From: Actinomadura harenae | GTDB taxonomy: Bacteria > Actinomycetota > Actinomycetes > Streptosporangiales > Streptosporangiaceae | Direction: 5' to 3' | Length of the DNA: 64,000 nucleotides | Assembly: GCF_003696215.1 (NCBI RefSeq) | Contig: NZ_RFFG01000047.1 | Coordinates: 1-64,000, forward strand | In this document: one piece after another, positions 52,283 through 60,244 of the stretch | Layout: each line of letters begins with the position of its first letter | Numbering within the stretch: position 1 is the first letter of the stretch | Made by a program: the position numbers and the translations under genes | Notes under the pieces: model-generated | Databases searched by the model: none | What the model was told of the DNA's origin: nothing | The model's input: only the letters and a program-made list of their open reading frames with translations

Positions 52283-52873
52283 ATGCCCATGTCCATTCGA
52301 CCCGATCCGCGCGAGGTGGCCCCGGTGGCCGCTCGCATTCACAACGCGCTCGTCGATGACCCCGAGTACCCCCGTCTCATCGAGGGTTGCGGCCAGTACA
52401 ACAACGACTGGACCTGCATGACGGGGACGCTCACGGTGTCCTCGTGGGACACCGACCGGGATGCCGTGCCGCTGCTGGGCGAGGCGCTGAAGGCCCTCGC
52501 CATCAAGGCAGCCGTGCACCAGCTCACCGGCGACGAGGTCCTGGCCGAGATCCCCGTCGCCAAGCCGGTCGACGAGGTAATGCACGCGGTCCTCGCGCAG
52601 CGGACCGCGACCGAGCGGATGGCGGCCCGGTGCGGCTTCCAGGTCGTGCACATGACCGACACCGAGCGCGCCGAGCCGCCGTATGAGGCCGGCGACTACA
52701 CCACGATGTGCTACGCCAAGGCGTACGGCACCGAGCCGCCGTCGCGGTACTGGCTCGACCACGACGAGCACGACCGCCGCGTCAAGGTGATCGGTGAGCG
52801 CCTCGCCCGCGCCGGGATCCGCGACCTGGGGCACCGCCACGACATCGACTTCGAGGAGGCCCTACCGGCGTAG
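52283..52873 (+). CDS. Hypothetical protein
   Basis: The protein has 196 residues. It begins MSIRPDPREVAPVAARIHNA and contains WTCMTGTLTVSSWDTDRDAV and YWLDHDEHDRRVKVIG. Acidic and probably cytosolic, no membrane segment. It is weakly reminiscent of phage- or plasmid-encoded proteins of actinomycetes, but I recognise no family. Not present in the second cassette. It is convergent with the next gene, overlapping by 12 bp at the 3' ends. Confidence 0.6.
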   Translation: MPMSIRPDPREVAPVAARIHNALVDDPEYPRLIEGCGQYNNDWTCMTGTLTVSSWDTDRDAVPLLGEALKALAIKAAVHQLTGDEVLAEIPVAKPVDEVMHAVLAQRTATERMAARCGFQVVHMTDTERAEPPYEAGDYTTMCYAKAYGTEPPSRYWLDHDEHDRRVKVIGERLARAGIRDLGHRHDIDFEEALPA

Positions 52874-53371
52874 TTCGGTGGCGAGCACGCGCCGCAACGC
52901 GGTGACGATCTGCTCGCCGCTGAACCGCTCGCCGGCGATGGTCTCCGCCTGATCCAGGGCGGAGGCCATCGCGTCGTCCGGGGCCGTCCGCAGCATCGCC
53001 ACCAGCCAACCCTCCAGGTCGTCCACAGACTCCGGCAGCTCAAGCTGCTCCGGCGCGGGGACGAACACCCCGCGCGGCGCGCCAGCCGGACGGCGCGCAT
53101 GAGCGGGGTCCAGCGGGTCCGGCGGCAACTCGGCCGGGTCGGGCCAGCCGTCTGCCGCAGACGCGTACGGTCCGGGCTCCAGGCCGACACGGAACGGGTG
53201 CACGCACACCGGGTGGCCGGTGACGGTGTCGACACGGTAGCCGCGCTCGCGGTCGAAGGTGTAGCGAGCCCCGGGCCGGTCGGCGACGTCGAACTCGCCC
53301 ACGCCGAGCTTCTGCGCGGGGCAGATCACACAGCAGTCGGCCGTCCACTCGGGGCGTCGGGTATCAGCCAC
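52862..53371 (-). CDS. Hypothetical protein with zinc-ribbon-like Cys at N-terminus
   Basis: The protein has 169 residues. The N-terminus WTADCCVICPAQKLGVGEFD has three cysteines close together, and a fourth in HPVCVHPFRV, a set that could bind zinc. The middle is Pro-rich, and the C-terminal half (DLEGWLVAMLRTAPDDAMAS) is helical. It has no family that I know. It converges with the plus-strand gene by 12 bp. Confidence 0.6.
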   Translation of the reverse strand: MADTRRPEWTADCCVICPAQKLGVGEFDVADRPGARYTFDRERGYRVDTVTGHPVCVHPFRVGLEPGPYASAADGWPDPAELPPDPLDPAHARRPAGAPRGVFVPAPEQLELPESVDDLEGWLVAMLRTAPDDAMASALDQAETIAGERFSGEQIVTALRRVLATELRR

Positions 53372-53677
53372 GCCACCAGCATGTCAGCCGTCCGGCCGAA
53401 ACGCCCCCTGTCCCGTCGAAAGGCGCTGGTCGGAACATGAGGTCGTGAACTGGTGAGGCGCCCGTCCCCCGCGCCGAGTGGTATCCGCGGCGCGGAAGGC
53501 CGAGGCAACCGCGGTGACGCACTGGGCAATGCTGGTAATCACGCTGATGGTGTTCAGGAGCCCGACCGTAGAAACATCGTGTGACCGCAGGCAGCCGAGC
53601 GGCGTTCTGTGGAAAGCGCAAACGCCCCGTCCTCGGGCCGAAGTACGAGGACGGGGCGCACGATTTGATGAGCTACC
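53372..53677. other. 306-bp gap holding a terminator hairpin
   Basis: It lies between the start of the minus-strand hypothetical gene and the end of the nuclease gene. It contains the terminator at 53623-53658. No gene is supported here. Confidence 0.5.
53623..53658 (-). terminator. Rho-independent-like terminator of nuclease gene
   Basis: Arms CGCCCCGTCCTCG (53623-53635) and CGAGGACGGGGCG (53646-53658) pair perfectly over 13 bp with a 10-base loop. It follows the nuclease stop by 20 bp. The minus strand then reads TTTGCGCTTTCC. Confidence 0.75.
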
Positions 53678-54382
53678 TCAGTGGGTAGCATCGGCCTCTG
53701 GCTCGCCGCATCCGGCGGCCTTGTACAGCCGCTCGTAGGCTCCGCGCAGCCGACCATATTCACTGCGGGAGAGCTCGCGGTTAGGGAAGTCGAGCTTGAG
53801 CTCCTGCGGGTCATGTCCGGTCGTGCTGACCTCCACGTCCGTGTGGAAAGCGTCCGGAACCAGCGTCGTCGCCTCGGGATACGTGACCTTGATCCGGTAG
53901 TGGTGGATCCGGCCGCCGGGTTGCTTGAGGCAGCGCTTGGCGCCCGATTCGAACTTCATGTACGCCCCCCGATTGACGCTGGCCCACTGCGGGACCAGGT
54001 CATATCTGCGGTCCACCCCGTGGAGGGTTGCGGCGATCAAGTGACCGCCGTCGTAGCCCTTGACGCCGGCCATGTGGCCCGCCTTGCCCTGGCACGAGCC
54101 GCGCACGGCCTCGCTGTGGGTCAGGTCGTTGGCCTCGGCTCGCTCGGGGCGGCCCTGAGCGTCGGTCCGGTAGGTCGCGCCGTCTGCGTGGTAGGTGTGC
54201 GAGGGGGTGAGGTGCTCCGCGCACGGCGCGGGGTCGATGGGCCCCTGTTCCGCAGGGTGAAGCCCTGAGCGCACCGGCGGAGCAGTGACCGCCGACGCAG
54301 ACGTTGTGGTCAGCGGGGACACCAATGCTGCGGTGAGCGTGGCGCCGGTGAGCAGGGCGCGGGTAGTGCGGCGAGTGGCCAC
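53678..54382 (-). CDS. Secreted DNA/RNA non-specific endonuclease
   Basis: The protein has 234 residues. A signal peptide covers residues 1-32 (ATRRTTRALLTGATLTAALV then SPLTTTSASA). The mature part has GYDGGHLIAATLHGVDRRYD then LVPQWASVNRGAYMKFE, a pattern of NUC1-like (beta-beta-alpha metal) nucleases with the His in DGGHL and an Asn in ASVN. Cys pairs probably form disulfides. GTG 54382 follows GGAGG. It could act as an extracellular nuclease or toxin-like weapon. No immunity gene is evident next to it. Confidence 0.82.
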   Translation of the reverse strand: MATRRTTRALLTGATLTAALVSPLTTTSASAVTAPPVRSGLHPAEQGPIDPAPCAEHLTPSHTYHADGATYRTDAQGRPERAEANDLTHSEAVRGSCQGKAGHMAGVKGYDGGHLIAATLHGVDRRYDLVPQWASVNRGAYMKFESGAKRCLKQPGGRIHHYRIKVTYPEATTLVPDAFHTDVEVSTTGHDPQELKLDFPNRELSRSEYGRLRGAYERLYKAAGCGEPEADATH

Positions 54383-54861
54383 GAAACCTCCTGGAGCTGG
54401 AGAAGCCGCCCGGAAAGACGGCCCCCTCAGACAACAGGCTCGCGACCGTAACGTCACTGACTGTGATGGCGACAGGCGCATCACGCCAGTGACACATGAG
54501 GCTGCTGTGACGAGCCCACGCGAAACGCAAGAACGCCCCGCCTCCCGAAGGAGGCGGAGCGTCCGCGTGCCGGTCGAGCTTCCCCGCTCACCGGCCAAAG
54601 CCAGGCTACCGCCGGGCGTAGACCGTCCGACTTGGGCCCCGTCCGTCCTCCGCCCGTGCGCGACCGCTCGGACGGGCGGAGACCCGGGGACTTCAGAATC
54701 CGTGCGACCGGTGGACGTCAATGTGTGGTCCACGCAGCCCCCGGCCCGCAGCACTCACGCGCAAACCCGTCATCCAGTCGCTGCTGACGGAAACATGGAG
54801 CCGATCGCCCGCTGCAAGCTGGCCGCGTTCGGCCTGGGCGGGCACTGAACGACGACGATCA
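54383..54861. other. 479-bp gap, contains hairpin
   Basis: It lies upstream of the nuclease and downstream of the HD gene on the minus strand. It holds the hairpin at 54535-54560. I see nothing coding. The long frame here on the plus strand has no motif. Confidence 0.5.
54535..54560. terminator. Short GC-rich hairpin
   Basis: Arms CCGCCTCC and GGAGGCGG, with a CGAA loop and extended pairing (10 of 11 positions). It lies in the gap between the nuclease gene and the HD gene, so it could end transcription from the HD gene (minus strand). There is no T-run. Confidence 0.5.
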
Positions 54862-55350
54862 CTAGGCCACAGGGCGAAAGTAGGCTCCTGCAATCATCGC
54901 CCCGCCCCTGGGGCCCAGGGGGTTTCCGTCCGTCCAGGGGACCGTGCGCCGTTCCAAGGCGCGTGCGCATGCAGCCTCAGCGCTGCACTTCCCCTCGTAC
55001 TCGCCCACGACGTCAGTGATCATGTCGGCGACCGGACGTGGCAGTCCATGCGTCTGGCGGTTGGTCACCTGCTCGTTGGACGCCTTGGTCACGTAGGGCT
55101 TGGCGAGGTAGGGGATGTCGGTGAGGCGCGTCTCCTGGGTGTCGTGAAAGAGGCTGAGGAGCGCGGCGCGAGCGGGGTCGGCCCCTTCGAGGGCGGCGAG
55201 CACGCTCGCGATGACAGCGGCGCGCAGCGAGTGGTCCGCGATGCTCTCCGGGTTGTTGACCCCGGCGACCAGCCAGCCCGTCCGCTTGTAGCGCTTGAGA
55301 AGCCCGATCTCATAGAGGAAGCCCGTCAAACGTTCGGTCTCGTCCGCCAT
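54862..55350 (-). CDS. HD-domain phosphohydrolase, C-terminus atypical
   Basis: The protein has 162 residues. Motifs are ESIADHSLRAAVIASVLAAL (first His), LSLFHDTQETRLTDIPYLAK (HD) and ITDVVGEYEGKCSAEAACAR. The family (YfbR-like 5'-nucleotidase or HD hydrolase) has about 190 residues and usually continues with DADKLE. Here that section is replaced by ALERRTVPWTDGNPLGPRGG, unrelated to the family, as if by frameshift or deletion. Activity may be lost. It is divergent from the NUDIX gene (157 bp). Confidence 0.75.
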   Translation of the reverse strand: MADETERLTGFLYEIGLLKRYKRTGWLVAGVNNPESIADHSLRAAVIASVLAALEGADPARAALLSLFHDTQETRLTDIPYLAKPYVTKASNEQVTNRQTHGLPRPVADMITDVVGEYEGKCSAEAACARALERRTVPWTDGNPLGPRGGAMIAGAYFRPVA

Positions 55351-55507
55351 ACGGAGACCGTAGAACACTTCTGCGGTTCGGTAGCGCCTCTGGGGCGAGC
55401 TCTCCCCCGTCGAGGATGCGGCCTGTGCCCCCGAAAAGCTGCTCGACCGCCCCAAGAACGGAATCGGGAGCAGCTTGACGACAGCGTCACGAGGTAGCGT
55501 CGGGTGG

Positions 55508-56083
55508 GTGAGGCACGGCGTCCCTTCTGAGCGAACCAAGTGGACGATCCATGGCGAGCGTGTCGTCGATGAGAACCGGCACATCAAGCTGTCGATCGCG
55601 AGTGTTGAACTGCCCAACGGGCTCGCTTTCGACCAGTACGTCGTCCGCATCCCCCGGTGCGTGATGACCGCCGTCCTGGATGAGGAAGGAGAGCGCATCC
55701 TTCTGATCTGGCGACATCGCTTCATCGTGGACCAATGGGGCTGGGAGGTTCCGGGTGGCTACGCCGACCCTGGCGAGGACCCGGCGGAGGCTGCTGCCCG
55801 TGAGGTCGTTGAGGAGACCGGATGGCGTCCGCGCAGCATGGAGTTCCTGCTGTCCTACCAGCCGATGATCGGGTCGGCCAACGCACCGCAAGATCTGTAC
55901 GTGGCGCGCGGGGCCGACCTCGTTGGGGAACCTCATGTCGATGAAGCGGAAGTGGTCCGCTGGGTTCCGCTCGCCGAGGCGCAAGAGCTGATTCGGGCTG
56001 GGAAGATCCTCGGGGCGGCGACGGTCATGGCCGTTCTCCACGCACTCGCAGCGCGGGCAGGCGCTCTTCCGCATGGCTCATGA
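55508..56083 (+). CDS. NUDIX hydrolase
   Basis: The protein has 191 residues. The NUDIX box is complete: GGYADPGEDPAEAAAREVVE then ETGW, as GX5EX7REVXEEXG. Upstream is a beta sheet (VVRIPRCVMTAVLDEEGERI). It hydrolyses a nucleoside diphosphate linked to X, typical substrates being ADP-ribose or nucleotide sugars. GTG 55508 is chosen from two close GTGs. Divergent from the HD-domain gene. Together they could process nucleotides. Confidence 0.88.
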   Translation: MRHGVPSERTKWTIHGERVVDENRHIKLSIASVELPNGLAFDQYVVRIPRCVMTAVLDEEGERILLIWRHRFIVDQWGWEVPGGYADPGEDPAEAAAREVVEETGWRPRSMEFLLSYQPMIGSANAPQDLYVARGADLVGEPHVDEAEVVRWVPLAEAQELIRAGKILGAATVMAVLHALAARAGALPHGS

Positions 56084-56301
56084 ACTCGCCGACTATCGGA
56101 TCGCCGTCGTAGGGACCCAAAGCGCCAACGACGTCGCGGATGTAGCGATAGACCCGCACGGAGGTCACCGGCGCCTGCACCGATCCGCTCCCGGGACTTC
56201 ACCCGCGTCGATGTGTGGGCAGTGATCCACGCGCAGCCGCGTGGAACCGCGAGCCAAGAACGTGCAGGCGCCCCGTCGGACGCCAACTTGCGCCCTGCTC
56301 G

Positions 56302-56511
56302 TCAGGTGATGGCAGGCTCCACAGCCTTGAGCCGATCGAGCAGCTCCGCGGCGCCGCGTTGGTCCGCGAGGAGTTGAGGCCCAGCGGGGTCTTTGCTGTC
56401 CCGGAAGGCAAGACGGCCATCCGGTAGCACGCTGACCTCTACACAGTCCTGTTCCTGGGTGTAGGAAGACTTTCGCCAGCGACGTTCCCAAGTGACTGCA
56501 TCCTGTAGCAC
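56302..56511 (-). CDS. DUF397 family protein
   Basis: The protein has about 69 residues. It shows WRKSSYTQEQDCVEVSVLPD then GRLAFRDSKDPAGPQLLADQ, the DUF397 signature. Such small proteins pair with XRE/DUF5753 regulators (AbaA/WhiJ-type modules). GTG 56511 is a likely start. The frame is open to 56592. It faces away from the plus-strand regulators across a 100-bp gap. Confidence 0.82.
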   Translation of the reverse strand: MLQDAVTWERRWRKSSYTQEQDCVEVSVLPDGRLAFRDSKDPAGPQLLADQRGAAELLDRLKAVEPAIT

Positions 56512-56613
56512 ACGAGTGACCGTATCCCGTCTACCCGTCGACGGGCGGACGTCGTCGAGCGATGGTCGGGACGGAAGCGCAATAACGCGCAACGCAGTGC
56601 ACGGAGGCTCTCC

Positions 56614-56873
56614 ATGGCCCTAGTGTTGATCGCGTTGGCCCCTGGCACGGACGGCGACCACTGTCCTGCTCTCATCCTCGACACCGACACGGGTGACCTT
56701 GTCGTCCAGGGCGAGGAAGTGGCCGACCCAAGCTGCGCGCGGACGTGAACGGACTCAGCCCCACGGGTCCCCGGGAGACCGTAGTGAGGCTGCCCGCCAG
56801 GATGCGGAACGTCATCATGCGAGCGCTGATGGAGGAAGGCGATGCGGACGCTGGAGTTGCCGAGCTTCGCTGA
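56614..56873 (+). pseudogene. Small DUF6879-partner gene, frameshifted
   Basis: ATG 56614 opens ALVLIALAPGTDGDHCPALI then LDTDTGDLVVQGEEVADP. It stops after 44 codons at TGA 56746-56748. One base lower at about 56740 the sequence continues in another frame as KLRADVNGLSPTGPRETVVR then LPARMRNVIMRALMEEGD, ending TGA 56871-56873. Both parts fit a single protein of about 85 residues like the one at 48181. A single-base deletion explains it. It overlaps the start of the DUF6879 gene. Confidence 0.65.
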
Positions 56874-57361
56874 GTTGATCAACGGATGCTCCGAGTCGGC
56901 ACTCCACTTGGAGATGCGGGACACCTACGTTCCGTCAGATCCCTCATTCGTCACCTTCACGGGCGGGCCGCCGTTCGATCGCACCGATCGTGAGTCCCGA
57001 TGGCACGAGCTGATCGGAGGGGTCGTGTCCCGCGGAGTCCGGGTACGGCGGGCTCGGGTCATCTCCGAGCCTGTCACCGACTACATCCGCTTCGAGTACG
57101 CGGTGACCGAGTCCATGAACCTGACCGCCGGGGAGGAGGTCCGCTGGCTTCCCCGGCGGTCAGGCCGCCGACCTGCTCCTGCCCGGGAACGACTACTGGT
57201 CCTTCGACGACAGGTTGGTTCGCTTCCACCATTTCGCCAGCGACGGCAAGCACGTGCGGGGCGAACTGACCGACGAGCGCGACATCGTCACCCCGTGCCG
57301 GGCCTCTTTCGAGGCCGTCTGGGGACGCGCAGTCGACCACTCGGACTATCACCCTGCCTGA
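56842..57361 (+). pseudogene. DUF6879 family gene, frameshifted
   Basis: ATG 56842 begins RTLELPSFAELINGCSESAL then HLEMRDTYVPSDP. At about 57160 (around WLPRR) the frame changes. The family C-terminus (QAADLLLPGNDYWSFDDRLV then RFHHFASDGKHVRGELTDER) is encoded in a different frame ending TGA 57359-57361. As written the original frame runs into the XRE gene. It is the counterpart of the intact DUF6879 gene at 48399 and is therefore disabled or affected by a sequence error. Confidence 0.65.
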
Positions 57362-57394
57362 CTCAGGCAGACTCAGACATCGGAGACAGGTTCC

Positions 57395-58246
57395 TTGCCA
57401 TCGTCACCGTCTCCGTCCTCCTCGGTTCAAGCCGCCCGGCAGGCCCTCGCGGATCATCTCAAGGAGATACGCGAGGGCTCCGGCCTGAAAGCAGTGGATC
57501 TGGCCGGCGCTCTCGGCTGCCACAAGTCGAAGATCAGCCGGATCGAGAATGCGGTGCAGCCGGTCACCCAGGCCGACATCCAAATGTGGTGTACCGCCTG
57601 CAACGCAGACGAGCGGGCCCCTGACTTGATCGCCGCTCTGCGGAACATCGACAGCGCCTACGTCGAGTGGCGTCGCTTGGAGACCACGGGGCTGCGCAGA
57701 CTTCAGGAGTCGTCCATCCCTCTGTACGAGCGGACGCGCTGGATGCGCGTCTACCAGGCTCAAGTCGTTCCCGGGTTGCTCCAGCGGCCGATGTACGTTC
57801 GCGCTCTCCTGTCGTCGATCACGCGGTTCCGGCAACTCCCCGACGACGTCGTGCAAGCTGTTGACGCACGCCTCGCTCGCCGGAAATTCCTCACCGAAGG
57901 AAGGCACACGTTCGCATTCCTTTTGGAGGAGTGCGTGTTGAAGCACCGGATCGGGGACACGGACACCATGCGCGATCAACTTGCGCATCTACTCGAAATG
58001 ATGGCGATGCCGTCAGTCAGCATAGGTGTGATACCCGAGACGGCAGATCGCCCGATGTGGCCGATTGAGAGCTTCACGATCTACGACGACTCCGAAGCAC
58101 GTCTTGAGCTGCTGACTGCCCGCGTTGCCGTGACGGCTCCGGGCGAGATCGGGTTGTACGAGCGCGCGTTTGACGAACTGTCAGAGTTTTGCGTCTTCGG
58201 TGAATCGGCGCAGGCTCTCATCAGGGCCGCCCACCGGGATCACTAG
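57395..58246 (+). CDS. XRE-family regulator with DUF5753 (second WhiJ-like)
   Basis: The protein has 283 residues from TTG 57395, with GGAGACAGG upstream. The HTH is LADHLKEIREGSGLKAVDLA then GALGCHKSKISRIENAVQPV. DUF5753 follows (YERTRWMRVYQAQVVPGLLQ then SVSIGVIPETA). It is a different sequence from the one at 48954, so it is an old duplication or a parallel acquisition. It lies just before the leader of the second cassette. Its own small-protein and DUF6879 partners are frameshifted. Confidence 0.85.
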   Translation: MPSSPSPSSSVQAARQALADHLKEIREGSGLKAVDLAGALGCHKSKISRIENAVQPVTQADIQMWCTACNADERAPDLIAALRNIDSAYVEWRRLETTGLRRLQESSIPLYERTRWMRVYQAQVVPGLLQRPMYVRALLSSITRFRQLPDDVVQAVDARLARRKFLTEGRHTFAFLLEECVLKHRIGDTDTMRDQLAHLLEMMAMPSVSIGVIPETADRPMWPIESFTIYDDSEARLELLTARVAVTAPGEIGLYERAFDELSEFCVFGESAQALIRAAHRDH

Positions 58247-58251
58247 GCATC

Positions 58252-58279
58252 GCGCAACCCGCGCGCAACTTGGCGCAAC
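58252..58279. repeat. Three GCGCAAC units downstream of the second XRE gene
   Basis: GCGCAAC occurs at 58252-58258, 58263-58269 and 58273-58279, about one helical turn apart. It is the gap between the XRE gene and the leader of cassette B. It may be a promoter binding site. Confidence 0.4.
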
Positions 58280-58396
58280 ATCCTCGACCCCGCGCGGTTG
58301 AAGGCGTCAAAGTCGAAGAGCGCAAGCCCATCACGGGCAGCGACGGGTGGACGTGGCATCCAGATGGAACTCCCGCGTCTACCGGGCCCGTGAAGC

Positions 58397-58454
58397 GGCC
58401 CCGGTCCGCTGCCCGACAGCGGGTACCCGGGGCCTGAACGGATGGAGGTCCGTT
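58397..58454 (+). promoter_or_regulatory. Structured leader of cassette B with SD in hairpin loop
   Basis: Stem GGCCCCGG (58397-58404) with CCGGGGCC (58427-58434). Inside, CCGCTG (58406-58411) pairs with CAGCGG (58417-58422), plus a T-G wobble where copy A has C-G. The second hairpin AACGGA (58437-58442) and TCCGTT (58449-58454) has TGGAGG in the loop, the ribosome site of the ATG at 58457. Stem and loop are conserved while the flanking and inner loop bases differ. Confidence 0.75.
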
Positions 58455-58456
58455 CT

Positions 58457-58783
58457 ATGCACGATGGTATGAATCCTGCCGTCCCTGTGAGGGCGGGGCA
58501 GCTCGAATCGGTCCCCGAACTCGGGACCGGGTACGCGGCGGAGCGGACGCCGTCTGGGCGGACGTGGCTGCGGCACGGAACGGTGATGCTCGGGTACGTC
58601 GAGCACGACTCCCGCAGTGAGGAGTGGCGGGCGTTCCGTGCGACGGGGATGCCGCTGAAGCACGAGCCGCGGGTGAGCGCCGCAGGGACCTACCGGACCC
58701 GCGACCTCGCCTTGGCCGACATCGCCGACGACTACGGGCGGGTCGTCCGGGCGCGTTCCGCGCGGGACGGGAGCGCGTCGTGA
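58457..58783 (+). CDS. Cassette B gene 1, unrecognised 108-aa protein
   Basis: HDGMNPAVPVRAGQLESVPE opens it. The core (GYAAERTPSGRTWLRHGTVM then LGYVEHDSRSEEWRAFRATG) is nearly identical to the cassette A protein, while the tail differs. It overlaps gene 2 by 4 bp (GTGA). The ATG is fixed by the SD hairpin. No family is known to me. Confidence 0.8.
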   Translation: MHDGMNPAVPVRAGQLESVPELGTGYAAERTPSGRTWLRHGTVMLGYVEHDSRSEEWRAFRATGMPLKHEPRVSAAGTYRTRDLALADIADDYGRVVRARSARDGSAS

Positions 58784-59568
58784 CCTCTCTGCGTGTCGGT
58801 GCGTTCAACCACGAGAACGGCGGCAGCGACCTGGGCGGCTGGGGTCGGCTGATCGACCAGGCGGAGATGCTCGCGCCCCTGGAGCTGGACGTCTTGTTCT
58901 CGACCGAGGGCAAGCGGTGGCTGGACAACGGGCGTGAGGGGTTGTGGGCTCTGGGGCGGCGGCTGGGCATGTTCCCGTCGGTCGCGGTTGCGCCGCGGCA
59001 TGACTGCAACGTGGTGGTCTGGACTCGCCCCGACACCGTCCAGATTCGGCGTGAGCGTCACCAGACGATGCATCCGTGGTGGCATGCCTTGGGCGTGGTC
59101 GAGGCCACCGCCGACGGCATTGACGAGCCGATCTGCCTGGTCGGCTGCCATCTGTCGCCGTTCGACCCGGCGAACCGGGTCTCCGAGGCTCGCGCGCTCA
59201 CCGACTTCGCCCGGCGGCCAGCGGTCATGGGTGGGGACTTCAACGACGAGGGGTTCGGGGACTGGGCGGCGGACGTGTCGGTGCTGTCGCCGGTGCAGCG
59301 GTTGCGCCGGGACCTTCCGGGTGAGGCGTCGGCCGCGGGGGTGCTCGCGGAGGCCGGCTTCACCGATGTCGCCGCCGAGGTGTTCCCCGATCCCGCCGAC
59401 CGGCGCCCGACCGCGGGGCACGACAACGCGGCCCGGCGCTGCGACCGCCTGTACCTGTCGCCTCCGGCGCTGGAGTGGTTCCGGCCGGTCGGCTACCAGG
59501 TGAGCACGCCGAACCCGAACCTGTCGGACCACAGCCTGATCACCACCGTGCTGGAGGTGTTCCAGTGA
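58780..59568 (+). CDS. Cassette B gene 2, endonuclease/exonuclease/phosphatase-fold enzyme
   Basis: The protein has 262 residues, the same as copy A. The active-site motifs GAFNHENGG, FSTEGKRW, GCHLSPFD, GGDFNDEGFG, RCDRLYLSPP and LSDHSL are all intact. Identity with copy A is high in the C-terminal two thirds and lower before it. It should have the same activity, a Mg-dependent phosphodiesterase or nuclease. It overlaps both neighbours. Confidence 0.88.
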   Translation: MTSLRVGAFNHENGGSDLGGWGRLIDQAEMLAPLELDVLFSTEGKRWLDNGREGLWALGRRLGMFPSVAVAPRHDCNVVVWTRPDTVQIRRERHQTMHPWWHALGVVEATADGIDEPICLVGCHLSPFDPANRVSEARALTDFARRPAVMGGDFNDEGFGDWAADVSVLSPVQRLRRDLPGEASAAGVLAEAGFTDVAAEVFPDPADRRPTAGHDNAARRCDRLYLSPPALEWFRPVGYQVSTPNPNLSDHSLITTVLEVFQ

Positions 59569-60047
59569 ATGCCACCATCACCGCCCCCGCCTACCGCCCC
59601 CGGTACGGCTCCACCCCCGCGCCGGTCAGCCTCGAGGAGCGGATCGCGCTGCTCGAACGGCAGTACCCCGGGGTCGTGTTCTGGTGGGGCCGGGCCACAT
59701 GGGAATGGTGGGCGCTGATCGGCACCGCCGGGTATGAGGCGCAGACGCTCGACGACCTGCTCGTCAAGGTCCGCGTGGCGCTCGCACCCGCCGCCCCGGG
59801 CAGACCCCACGGGACCCACACTGCGCTCTTCGCCCCGGCCACGCCCGCTTCGCAGCGGACCCAGGCCAGCGCGGCGGGATACCCGCCGCGCTGTCACGCC
59901 CTGGGCTCGGCCCGCCGCCCCGGTGAGTCGTCTTTCTTCCAGCCGTGGTGTGTCGATCGGATCACTGGTGGGCGGCCGGGGCGGTGTCGTCGGCTGCTGG
60001 AGGGCGTCCGCCGGTTTCTGATCGTTGAGGGGGACGAGGTCTGGTGA
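59565..60047 (+). CDS. Cassette B gene 3, unrecognised 160-aa protein
   Basis: This is the intact version of the frameshifted gene at 51026. N-terminal YRPRYGSTPAPVSLEERIAL then LERQYPGVVFWWGRATWEWW, a Pro/Ala-rich variable middle and a conserved C-terminus (CVDRITGGRPGRCRRLLEGV then RRFLIVEGDEVW). The basic C-terminal motif with an Arg cluster could bind nucleic acid. No family is recognised. GTG starts inside the gene 2 stop and its TGA overlaps gene 4. Confidence 0.75.
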   Translation: MNATITAPAYRPRYGSTPAPVSLEERIALLERQYPGVVFWWGRATWEWWALIGTAGYEAQTLDDLLVKVRVALAPAAPGRPHGTHTALFAPATPASQRTQASAAGYPPRCHALGSARRPGESSFFQPWCVDRITGGRPGRCRRLLEGVRRFLIVEGDEVW

Positions 60048-60244
60048 AGATCAACGTCTACCGCACCGTGCACGGGGACTACGTCGGCATCGACGAGTGG
60101 AACCGGGAGTGGGGCGGGTTCAAGCCTTCACGCACCTGTACCGGCTGGTGGGACGCCTACCTGCCGGACGGCCGCAGAAAGGAACTGTTCGAGCCCAGCG
60201 GTGACCCCCTGCGCGTCGCCCAACGACTCTTCTCGGAGGCATGA
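60044..60244 (+). CDS. Cassette B gene 4, small protein
   Basis: The protein has 66 residues: KINVYRTVHGDYVGIDEWNR then EWGGFKPSRTCTGWWDAYLP. It overlaps gene 3 (GTGA) and gene 5 (ATGA). Strong conservation with copy A of the segment EWGGFKPS and GWWDxYLP suggests a functional surface. Unknown family. Confidence 0.78.
   Translation: MKINVYRTVHGDYVGIDEWNREWGGFKPSRTCTGWWDAYLPDGRRKELFEPSGDPLRVAQRLFSEA

Noticed and set aside
56025..56168. 47-codon minus-strand frame starting GTG 56168 (VTSVRVYRYIRDVVGALGPY)
   Set aside because: It overlaps the 3' end of the NUDIX gene and lacks a ribosome site or a known family. The composition looks coding, but support is too thin.
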